Part shown: in pieces, positions 11,201-15,871 of the stretch
Numbering within the stretch: position 1 is the first letter of the stretch
How the letters are laid out: each line of letters begins with the position of its first letter
DNA from: a virus
Reading direction: 5' to 3' (one strand)
Length of the DNA: 39,954 bases
IMG/VR virus record: IMGVR_UViG_3300020442_002391
Coordinates: 1 to 39,954 of that record
Translations under genes and position numbers: made by a program
Notes under the pieces: generated by a model
Database searches by the model: none
Told to the model about the DNA's origin: nothing
Seen by the model: the letters and a program-made list of their open reading frames with translations, nothing else

Positions 11201-11589
11201 AAATCGTTATCTTCTTGTGTTAAATCGAAGTTTGATTCTAATGTTAGAGTAAATTCGTCTTGAGCATTAGCGATTGTATTTCCGTTAGGCTCTACTGCTT
11301 CAGCAACGGCAGTTCCAGTCTTACGGATACCATAACCAGGTCTATTATCGATTACATGATCACCAGGGAAAACAAGAATAGTTGTTCTTGCACTGAGGTC
11401 ATTATTATCACCAACGAGATATGAAAATCTAGCGGACTCAATGAGTGCCCTCTGGATCGTCTTAAATGGTTTGGTTAACGAATTACCTTGGTTGCTGATG
11501 CTGTCAGTTGCATCAAGATCATTTGAGTTGACATATAGAATTCTACCCTCAAAATTCTTGATAAAATTCTCTAACTTATTAAGAGGCAT
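5260..11589 (-). CDS. giant tail-fibre protein with C-terminal S74 intramolecular chaperone
   Basis: At 2109 residues this is the largest gene here. The N-terminus (RILYVNSNDLDATDSISNQG, then a KPFKTIQRALIESA segment) resembles the start of right-handed beta-helix proteins. The middle holds loops and beta-sandwich-like modules (several GGSGY/GSGYQAG segments and TVGTPIKI-type turns). Residues ~1450-1950 are tandem fibre repeats such as SGNLTLDSAAGTVVVDDN and SGELVLDANGTSNVRVAADQ, which match repeats in the 1046-residue neighbour. The last 97 residues, from SSDSRLKNNI, form a peptidase S74 (endosialidase-type) chaperone: the SDSRLK serine-lysine site, NTFEW, GVIAQEV and a terminal coiled coil. 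In that family the domain trimerises the fibre and then cleaves itself off at the serine. Host-recognition fibre is the likely role. Confidence 0.85.
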   Translation of the reverse strand: MPLNKLENFIKNFEGRILYVNSNDLDATDSISNQGNSLTKPFKTIQRALIESARFSYLVGDNNDLSARTTILVFPGDHVIDNRPGYGIRKTGTAVAEAVEPNGNTIANAQDEFTLTLESNFDLTQEDNDLYKFNSVNGGVIIPRGTSLVGLDLRKTKIRPKYVPNPTDDDVPYSALFRITGLCYFWQFSIFDADESELAYTNNAVFTSGSGNLSLPTFSHHKLTCFEYADGVNVPSGYNETDLDMYYAKLSNAFNEGSGRQIPSAQKFPLAPDAFTKERPEWEIVGAFAADPISISSISSGDGATPSAVVSVATNAEHGLTVGTPIKIRGVNVSEYNISTIVATVTGTKQFTYLLPSVPQNLNASPGGAATVTIETDTVKGASPYIFNCSLRSVWGMNGMHADGKKAAGFKSMVVAQFTGISLQKDDRAFVKYNPQTRTYSGLSVAKVTGTDLSAGSASTNSDTVYHLDSNAVYRKDWSQTHIKITNDAILQIVSVFAIGYNMHFLAESGGDASITNSNSNFGQFALGGTGFKRDSFGKDNHGYITSIISPKAVLPRETNVDWISIDVGLTTQIGISSHLYLFGFNSKDNVPPNLIAGYRVGARNQDSIYLDLDNGQTRSAKVLMADNTLSSTVVGIVGTTSGFKERAVNLTSFSPDFDEIGFASNHNFQTGEKVIMISDDGDLPENIVENRTYFVITTSDPTRIKLASSLTNATNETALKFYGGSKLRILSRVSDRDSGDVGSPIQFDPNNNNWFVHVDTTNDIYTELESQGVAGFGEARTDVTYFKRIADNRSIDDKIYKVRLVIPKEVSNSKDPGDNFIIQESSTTGVRNVGDFTLETIDKSDFEYNRNPRFISTCSVSTNTVTVIAEQRHNLNVGDRVIIKNVRSSTNETGVGVTGFNGDFLVTAVPDASTFEYDTTDVDGITHNVGIFSGTATDTRTVNIPRFERNDLQSNLQVYRTDVIAPYEEGVQDGIYHLYVINSSNQMTEHFDYEYDQNVVDLYPQLDRDNYNDNPPAAKTFAKRSPIGEVVTNDLKKSTTRETIDKLIKKFGAPVVSSVTAPSVGVASITTELEHGFSGIRGFGSLTPGSGFVDGTYYNIKLLNSDASWSGASAKVVISGAGNSVTSLEVTAPGSGYQAGATLNLDGFSGASIGITSEVLASPVNCALQITGIGTASDGLYRVTSVGAENQIAIAKTDGDPAIYAGQYLFNNGPTAEVSGIETSSAGSTGISTLTCTSAHGLVVGNKFKVLDSSDNNLGDFIVNDTVGVTTIVVANIVNSNAHRVLKYAFAANNASSDVAAENLGARGVSFYGNESAILGEDLTGDTVGISTIIVSAQNQVGGVGVGTTARFPLGSYIQINNEIMKVADSNLKGAGNNELVVIRGYLGTVKENHLENSLIKRITPLPVELRRPSILRASGQTFEYLGYGPGNYSTGLPQVQVRTLSEREDFLAQAQERSGGQVVYTGMNSDGDFFIGNTKYSASTGTQQTFDIPVSTITGQDPSRLSVVFDEVIVKERILVEGGKSNQILSQFDGPVTFNENITINDEVKLNDDVTIAGVTRITNDTQSTNCTSGALQVAGGVGIEKNLNVCGTMNVAGVTTFESAVRFNTALTADSTEGAKLGEAGKEWSEAWIAGVGIATEGVPGGTEPADRLINGLTGPLRLNGNFGADGGLVRILDKLHVAGLATFAVGSRHQDIQVGVNSATEIDTASGNLTLDSAAGTVVVDDNLRVNGSFILPATSNGGIFKNIRIAVASANTIDTSSGELVLDANGTSNVRVAADQLDVDNDLNVDGNTTLDGTTVDGTLTVSGEANIDNIRINGNLITNNTSGGHVNITGNQTAPGTGHINLQDDVDITGTLDVDGHAEFNNTVDIDGNTVIAGIATFKENVDFEKTANFEGVTHVKNTTASSSCDSGAFMVDGGVGINGALHVCGGITGSLTGNAASSSLVEVESNAGANSFQDIIFTATALGNNNGDTVNAQLRADQNSGLQYRPSDETFRCDGDIIAFHSSDSRLKNNIKPIEGALAKILGISGNTFEWNDASSHSGPDTGVIAQEVKELGLPGLVTERSNGYLAVKYERLVPLLIEAIKELNAKVEELEDKLSDK
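5261..5268 (-). promoter_or_regulatory. late-promoter-like box before the 1046-residue fibre gene
   Basis: Minus-strand GATAAATA overlaps the stop codon of the upstream fibre gene and sits about 20 bases before the next start. It resembles the T4 late -10 box TATAAATA. Short AT-rich matches arise by chance, so support comes mainly from its repetition before other structural genes. Confidence 0.45.
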
Positions 11590-11622
11590 CGGATTATTTT
11601 CGCCAGAAATATTTCTATGTTT

Positions 11623-11630
11623 TATTTATC
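11623..11630 (-). promoter_or_regulatory. late-promoter-like box before the S74 fibre gene
   Basis: Minus-strand GATAAATA lies 34 bases before the fibre start at 11589 and overlaps the stop of the small gene upstream. It is identical to the box at 5261-5268 before the other fibre gene. Confidence 0.5.
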
Positions 11631-11940
11631 CCAGTAAATCTTCCTCATCAAAGTAGGGAATTAGGTCATCTGGCAACTCGTCTTTGTTTGTTATTTCTAT
11701 ATTATCAAAGCATGGATGGCATTCTTCCATGACTAGGTAACTTGATCCTCTATAAACATCCTCTATATTATAACTTTGCGACTTACTTGCAATTTCTATA
11801 AGATCTTTATCATACAGATGACCGACTGGTAACTCATCAAATGTAAACGGTATATTATTAAGAAAATACATTCTAACAATCATACTACCTTCGTTGAACC
11901 AGGTGTATGCTCTGTCTACTGTATATGATTCTGCAGTCAT
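11626..11940 (-). CDS. hypothetical acidic protein, 104 aa
   Basis: I do not recognise this 104-residue protein. It is acidic, with a run of Asp and Glu at the C-terminus (PDDLIPYFDEEDLLG) and no membrane segment or known motif. The N-terminal half contains YTWFNEGSMIVRMYFLNN, which reads like a small alpha/beta fold. It lies between the tRNA cluster and the giant S74 fibre, in the same direction. A late-promoter-like AAATAAATA box lies just upstream, at the 3' end of the leucine tRNA, so it may be the first gene of the late fibre transcript. Two cysteines in EECHPCFDN (a C-x-x-C pair) are the only notable spacing; one pair alone is too little to call a metal site. Confidence 0.65.
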   Translation of the reverse strand: MTAESYTVDRAYTWFNEGSMIVRMYFLNNIPFTFDELPVGHLYDKDLIEIASKSQSYNIEDVYRGSSYLVMEECHPCFDNIEITNKDELPDDLIPYFDEEDLLG

Positions 11941-11957
11941 AAGCCTTTTACTTTGAC

Positions 11958-11966
11958 TTATTTATT
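11958..11966 (-). promoter_or_regulatory. late-promoter-like box after the tRNA cluster
   Basis: Minus-strand AAATAAATA begins a few bases beyond the 3' end of the tRNA-Leu and lies about 18 bases before the ATG at 11940. It could start late transcription of the fibre operon separately from the tRNA operon. Evidence is the motif only. Confidence 0.4.
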
Positions 11967-11969
11967 TTA

Positions 11970-12053
11970 TAGGACGAGAGGGACTTGAACCCTCACGAGA
12001 AAAATCTCAACAGATTTTAAGTCTGGTGCGTCTACCGATTCCGCCACCGTCCC
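11970..12053 (-). tRNA. tRNA-Leu (anticodon UAA)
   Basis: On the minus strand an 84-base cloverleaf folds with acceptor GGGACGG pairing TCGTCCT (two G-U pairs), a class II variable arm, T-arm GAGGG-TTCAAGT-CCCTC, and an anticodon loop CTTAAAA whose anticodon TAA reads UUA leucine codons. The discriminator base is A and CCA is not encoded. It is the last of three tightly spaced tRNAs and ends next to a late-promoter-like box. Confidence 0.92.
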
Positions 12054-12058
12054 GTAGG

Positions 12059-12131
12059 TGCTCCTTGTGAGGATCGAACTCACCTTAGCCGAATTATGAG
12101 TTCGGTGCATTCACCAGATTGCTAAAGGAGC
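12059..12131 (-). tRNA. tRNA with CAU anticodon (elongator Met, or Ile2 if modified)
   Basis: The 73-base minus-strand cloverleaf has acceptor GCTCCTT pairing AAGGAGC, T-arm GTGAG-TTCGATC-CTCAC and anticodon loop CTCATAA, anticodon CAT. The first acceptor pair is a normal G-C, so it is not an initiator tRNA. CAU tRNAs may be methionine elongators or, with lysidine at C34, isoleucine tRNAs reading AUA; sequence reading alone does not settle this. CCA is not encoded. Confidence 0.88.
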
Positions 12132-12134
12132 AAA

Positions 12135-12206
12135 TAGGAATGTCGGGAATTGAACCCGATTCACTCCGTTATAAGCAGAGGGCCTTAACCATTAGGCGAC
12201 ATTCCC
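12135..12206 (-). tRNA. tRNA-Ile (anticodon UAU)
   Basis: The 72-base minus-strand cloverleaf has acceptor GGGAATG pairing CATTCCT (one G-U), anticodon stem CTCTG/CGGAG around loop CTTATAA with anticodon TAT, and T-arm TCGGG-TTCAATT-CCCGA. It reads AUA isoleucine codons without needing a lysidine-modified CAU tRNA. It is separated by 3 bases from the CAU tRNA and lies 10 bases after the stop of the antitoxin-like gene, so it is probably in the same transcript. Confidence 0.87.
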
Positions 12207-12215
12207 GCAGATGAA

Positions 12216-12389
12216 CTACTGAGCTTCGTTGTTATTGTCAGTGTATATTCGTATAAGTTCATCATCTGCGGGCATCATTACTGCTGCTGTACCATCTTCT
12301 TTGACGATACCAATGTGCTCTCCGTTTTCTACTCTTTCTAGAAGATCATCGAAGTTTTCTTCCCATTCTTTGATTGTAAATACTTCCAT
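12216..12389 (-). CDS. Phd/YefM-type antitoxin-like protein, 57 aa
   Basis: This 57-residue protein matches the DNA-binding N-terminal fold of Phd/YefM antitoxins. It starts MEVFTIKEWEENFDDLLERV, continues with NGEHIGIVKEDGTAAVMMP (compare the family pattern: helix, helix, then NG-x-x-I-x-I-x-x-x-G-x-x-AV-x-x-P), and ends with a short acidic tail (DDELIRIYTDNNEAQ). Full antitoxins carry a longer C-terminal toxin-binding arm; here it is very short. No toxin gene lies nearby. Its ATG overlaps the stop of the upstream 67-residue gene (TAATG), so the two are translationally coupled. It is in the transcript that carries the three tRNAs. A role in blocking a host toxin or in regulating its own promoter is possible but is inference. 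Confidence 0.8.
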   Translation of the reverse strand: MEVFTIKEWEENFDDLLERVENGEHIGIVKEDGTAAVMMPADDELIRIYTDNNNEAQ

Positions 12390-12592
12390 TAAGATTTTTT
12401 CCCATAGATGGCGAGATCAGCATACTCAATCTGATCTTCGTTAAGGTGTGAGGTGCAAACCTCAAGAACATTCATAAACTCTTCGGTAGTACTGCATTCT
12501 ACTACCTTTTCGTCTCCTTGATCACTCATCAGAAGAAAAGTGCGGGTGCAAACATCAATCAGCACGCCTTCGACGAAAGTTTCGGTGTTCAT
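12389..12592 (-). CDS. hypothetical acidic protein, 67 aa
   Basis: I do not recognise a known fold in this 67-residue acidic protein. It has a beta-rich N-terminal half (TFVEGVLIDVCTRTFLLMSD) and helical second half (TTEEFMNVLEVCTSHLNEDQ). It is the first gene after a consensus sigma70 promoter, and its stop codon overlaps the start of the Phd/YefM-like gene, so the two are co-expressed. Because antitoxins are often paired with toxins I looked for RelE, Doc or PIN residues and saw none, so I do not call it a toxin. No good Shine-Dalgarno precedes the ATG (upstream is AACACCCCCA). Confidence 0.75.
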   Translation of the reverse strand: MNTETFVEGVLIDVCTRTFLLMSDQGDEKVVECSTTEEFMNVLEVCTSHLNEDQIEYADLAIYGKKS

Positions 12593-12619
12593 TGGGGGTG
12601 TTCCCTTGATTACCTTAGT

Positions 12620-12648
12620 ATTATAAGGTATCTAGTGTCCCCTGTCAA
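12620..12648 (-). promoter_or_regulatory. consensus sigma70 promoter of the antitoxin-tRNA operon
   Basis: The minus strand reads TTGACA (12643-12648), 17 bases, TATAAT (12620-12625): a perfect match to both consensus hexamers at the ideal spacing. The leader to the ATG at 12592 is about 20 bases. It should be one of the strongest early promoters in the window. Confidence 0.85.
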
Positions 12649-12659
12649 GTGTGCCACTA

Positions 12660-14468
12660 TTAGAAGCGGTCCTTGACTTCGTTGTAGTTGTCTAGTACTT
12701 CCTGCTGGGTAAGTGCTTTATTGTAGACACGGAACATTGCAACATCCATTCGTGCTCTGTAATTGTTATCATGTTGCCATCCAGCAATTCTACCAACACC
12801 ACCATTAAACTCTCTATTTGTTGCATTTTCTCCACTTCCTGCTGGTCTAACCTGACTAAAACCAACCTGTTGGACTCCATCAATATACATCTTATTATTT
12901 GTATAAGATACATCACTTCTCATCTCAAATACATAGTGTTTCCAGTTATTATTGAGACCAAGAGATTCGAATTGATTTCCATCTATTCCATAGATATCAC
13001 CATTACCAGTATTAAATCCCAATCCTTGTACATTAGTTGTACTTCCAACAGCAACGGTTCCACCAAGAACAACATCATACTGATTAAATCCAAATATTAT
13101 GTTTGCTCCAGACCCAGGAAAAGCAGGATCTCCAAGATTATCTGAAAGAAAACCAGAGTTTGGTTTTAGTCTGGCAAGAATTTCTACAGTAACTGTTGTT
13201 GTGTTGCCATCAATGTTACCGGCATCAAAATCTACATGATCATTAGAACCATCAAAACTAAAATAATTTCCAGTTTCTAATAAAGCCTGAACAAACTGTG
13301 GTCCTGTTGCGGCATCTGGTTCAATATCAGCATCCGAATCTCCCCTATCACTAAGATCATACCAGATATCTCCAGATCCAAAGTAAGATGAATTACTAGC
13401 AGCATCGAGATACATTTGTAATCCCTCTTCTACCTCAACAACTTCGTTAGTATCTAATTTTTCGATAGAAGCAATAGCAGAAGCATTGGAAGTTTTTCTT
13501 CTAGATGCTTCAGTTTTCATGTTCTGATATCCCCAGTGTCCCAGTTCCTTCTCTTTTTTCTTATCCTTTACACCATTGAGTGATCCACGTAGAGAATCTC
13601 TTTCTGTGCGTAATGCACGAATTTCATCGTAAATTGTAGTAATACTGTTTGCAATACCAACACATTGTGCATCTGTTACACTGGTATCAGATGCCTCTAG
13701 TGGTTGTCCTGCACCAGCATACCAAAATCCAGTATTAAGACCTACTGTTGCAACCAATTTTGGACCCTGATGATCTGTTAGAGTTGTTGATATATCAAAT
13801 CTTGCACCACCAATATTAGATCCACTCCCATCTACAGTAGATCCAGTTAGAACATTGGAGTTTGATCTAAATTTTATCGGATCTGGTAAATTTTTATATC
13901 CATATCCAGAATTACTTGGTGATAGAGTTTTAACAGTATCTGGTTCAAATGGATTTGATGCTCCAGGATTGAATCCAGGACCTGCCATAGGAACATAAGT
14001 TTTCACTCTCTCAATATCATTGTTAATTGTTGTGGTTACAACAAAGGTTGTTGTTAGTGTTCCAACTCGTGTTGATGATGCTTGTGTTCCACTGTATGCA
14101 ATACCTGGCCAACAATTACCATTATTAGCAGTTGTTGATAGATTTACAATTTGTCCTTTCTTAAAGTTAATGAGATTATTTAAAGAGATTATCTTGTTAT
14201 CGACTCTCCTACAAAGTTCTTGTAAAACTTCTGCTTCTTCCTTAAATTCCTTTTCCTTTTGGGGAACTACATCTTCATCATAAATTCTTTCTTTTTGATC
14301 AACTTTTTTTCTTGCCCAGGATCCATCTGGTTGTTGTGAGATTTCATCAAGTTGATACTTATCAGGTGCTTTTTCTTTCGCTTGCCTCTTAAAAGCACCA
14401 TCTAGAGCATTCTGATCTTTCTTCAGAATATCAATTCCTTGTCTTTTCAGTGAATTTTCAATAGTCAT
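12660..14468 (-). CDS. virion structural protein with coiled coil and C-terminal LamG-like domain
   Basis: The 602-residue protein has a charged, helical N-terminus (residues ~1-110, many Lys/Glu, with AEVLQELCRRVDNKIISLNN fitting a coiled coil), a central region with a second helical stretch (YDEIRALRTERDSLRGSL), and a C-terminal concanavalin/LamG-type jelly roll of about 250 residues. The latter is shown by GLQMYLDAASNSS, the pair NYFSFDGSNDHVDF and VTVEILARLKP, later KHYVFEMRSD, KMYIDGVQQVG and a terminal MFRVYNKALTQQEVLDNYN. LamG domains often bind sugars, so it may contact the host surface. It starts 8 or so bases after an AGAGGGAT Shine-Dalgarno and follows the S74 protein by one base, in the baseplate-proximal late operon. 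A similar domain is in the protein at 38066-39954. Confidence 0.75.
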   Translation of the reverse strand: MTIENSLKRQGIDILKKDQNALDGAFKRQAKEKAPDKYQLDEISQQPDGSWARKKVDQKERIYDEDVVPQKEKEFKEEAEVLQELCRRVDNKIISLNNLINFKKGQIVNLSTTANNGNCWPGIAYSGTQASSTRVGTLTTTFVVTTTINNDIERVKTYVPMAGPGFNPGASNPFEPDTVKTLSPSNSGYGYKNLPDPIKFRSNSNVLTGSTVDGSGSNIGGARFDISTTLTDHQGPKLVATVGLNTGFWYAGAGQPLEASDTSVTDAQCVGIANSITTIYDEIRALRTERDSLRGSLNGVKDKKKEKELGHWGYQNMKTEASRRKTSNASAIASIEKLDTNEVVEVEEGLQMYLDAASNSSYFGSGDIWYDLSDRGDSDADIEPDAATGPQFVQALLETGNYFSFDGSNDHVDFDAGNIDGNTTTVTVEILARLKPNSGFLSDNLGDPAFPGSGANIIFGFNQYDVVLGGTVAVGSTTNVQGLGFNTGNGDIYGIDGNQFESLGLNNNWKHYVFEMRSDVSYTNNKMYIDGVQQVGFSQVRPAGSGENATNREFNGGVGRIAGWQHDNNYRARMDVAMFRVYNKALTQQEVLDNYNEVKDRF

Positions 14469-14469
14469 A

Positions 14470-15279
14470 TTATGATCCCTCTAATGCCTCAATTCTTGTT
14501 TTTAATGAGTCTATTTCTTTTTGTTGTTCTTGGACAGCACCAACTATCAATGCAGCAAGTTTACCATACCTGATAGATTTATATGGAATATCATTAAATT
14601 TTTTGGTTCCAGTTACTTCTGGAATGTATTTTTCCACTTCTTGTGCGATAAAACCCATTTCTCTCTTCAGCATCTCATTTTCATCACGATGCTCGTTTAA
14701 AAATGATGTTGGCAATTTATCTTCTTTCCATTCATAAGATACTGGGTTTAACTTCATCAACCTAGCCAAACAATCAGAATCTTCCAATCTCCTAATATTC
14801 TTTTTAAGTCTAATATCAGAACCAGTTAAATCAGGTTCTACAGAGATTAGTAACCCATTAAAAGTCCAAACCCCATTTAATGATCCAATGGCGGCAGCAT
14901 TGGAAGATGCTGGAGTTACTTCTAAAATTTTAGGAGTAATCTTAGCAAATAATGCACTTAATTTGTTTGAGATTGCAGTAACAGTAGAATCTAGAGCACC
15001 CAAACTCAGATTTGAACCAATTTTAATATGTGCTCCAGTTACATTGTAGATACCAATGTGATTGTTAAGACCAATACTATTAATACTTAATGGTGACGTT
15101 ACTGATGGACCAACTGAAAGTGCTGCGCTAGAAATAAGTGCTGTTGCACCTATACCAAAATGACCTTTATGTGCCGAGAGAGATCCTGGTTCCCAGAATG
15201 TAGATGGCACAACTAATGCTCCCCCAAAAAGAGGACTCATTACATCTATTTTTCCAAATTCTACTTGTTCTAATGCCAT
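14470..15279 (-). CDS. structural protein with S74 intramolecular chaperone domain
   Basis: The first ~150 of 269 residues (start MALEQVEFGKIDVMSPLFGG) are beta-rich and unrecognised, with SPLSINSIGLNNHIGIYNV suggesting a short beta-helix. From residue ~154 the protein is an S74 chaperone: SDIRLKKNIRRL (serine-lysine site), NPVSYEW, EMGFIAQEVEKYIPEV, IPYKSIRYGKLAALIVGAVQ, then a coiled coil (QEQQKEIDSLKTRIEALEG). In this family the domain makes a homotrimer and cuts itself off. It is the second S74 domain in the window but the passenger is far smaller than the 2109-residue fibre, so it may form a short spike or tip. Its ATG is 1-4 bases from the stop of the upstream gene. Confidence 0.8.
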   Translation of the reverse strand: MALEQVEFGKIDVMSPLFGGALVVPSTFWEPGSLSAHKGHFGIGATALISSAALSVGPSVTSPLSINSIGLNNHIGIYNVTGAHIKIGSNLSLGALDSTVTAISNKLSALFAKITPKILEVTPASSNAAAIGSLNGVWTFNGLLISVEPDLTGSDIRLKKNIRRLEDSDCLARLMKLNPVSYEWKEDKLPTSFLNEHRDENEMLKREMGFIAQEVEKYIPEVTGTKKFNDIPYKSIRYGKLAALIVGAVQEQQKEIDSLKTRIEALEGS

Positions 15280-15280
15280 T

Positions 15281-15871
15281 TTAGTTTCTACAAGAATTAC
15301 CTACTGCTGATATAATACTTAGCCAGTTTCCACCAAGTAGTGCTTTAATTATTCCAAGACTTGATAGAGAATCTGCTCCTTGGATATCTCCAACCAATCT
15401 TACATCAGCATTGACTGTTAAACTTTTTGCTGCGGCAACACATATATCATCAGATGCCATTCTTATATGATCACCACCATTGATAATCACTTGCCCATTT
15501 CCCTTGGCGATGATGTTACCATCTTCACCATCATCTGTTGATGCTCCTTCTGCTTCGAAGTAAATATTCTTACCCTTAAATCTAATGTTGCCATTTTCAG
15601 CAAGAATAATAATATCACCAGCAGGAGCAACAATTGCCTTTGCAATTGCTTCTTTTTGTGATGGATCTAAATTACCACCACATATTTCTCCACTTGCCCC
15701 TGGTATTACCTCAGTCTTATTGCCACTTTTAGCATAAACACACTGTGCTCCGCCAGAAGTTACAATAGTGAGATCTCTTTTATCATCATATTCTTCTGTT
15801 GCAACTGGTCCACATTGTATAAACGCATGTGGATTATTAGTAATCGTAATTTCAGGTGCTTGTTTTGCCAT
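15281..15871 (-). CDS. beta-helix-like baseplate or spike protein, 196 aa
   Basis: The middle of this 196-residue protein (residues ~85-155) is a series of short beta strands ending in Gly or Asn turns: GDIIILAENGNIRFKGKNIY, GNIIAKGNGQVIINGGDHIR, KSLTVNADVRLVGDI. This resembles the triple-stranded beta-helix of gp5 C-terminal needles and VgrG spikes. Because the gp5 gene in this window has no needle of its own, this could supply it, but that is inference. The C-terminus (IKALLGGNWLSIISAVGN) is hydrophobic. The start overlaps the stop of the 777-residue upstream gene (TAATG), and the next gene is the small S74 protein, so these look like one assembly unit. Confidence 0.65.
   Translation of the reverse strand: MAKQAPEITITNNPHAFIQCGPVATEEYDDKRDLTIVTSGGAQCVYAKSGNKTEVIPGASGEICGGNLDPSQKEAIAKAIVAPAGDIIILAENGNIRFKGKNIYFEAEGASTDDGEDGNIIAKGNGQVIINGGDHIRMASDDICVAAAKSLTVNADVRLVGDIQGADSLSSLGIIKALLGGNWLSIISAVGNSCRN

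Noticed and set aside
2103-11589. Repeats as a CRISPR or other direct-repeat array.
   Set aside because: The repeats are protein-coding, imperfect and vary in spacing; they belong to fibre beta repeats.
12389-12592. The 67-aa gene as the toxin partner of the Phd-like antitoxin.
   Set aside because: It lies upstream and is coupled by TAATG, which invites the idea, but I see no RelE, Doc, PIN or MazF residues and it is acidic, unlike most toxins.
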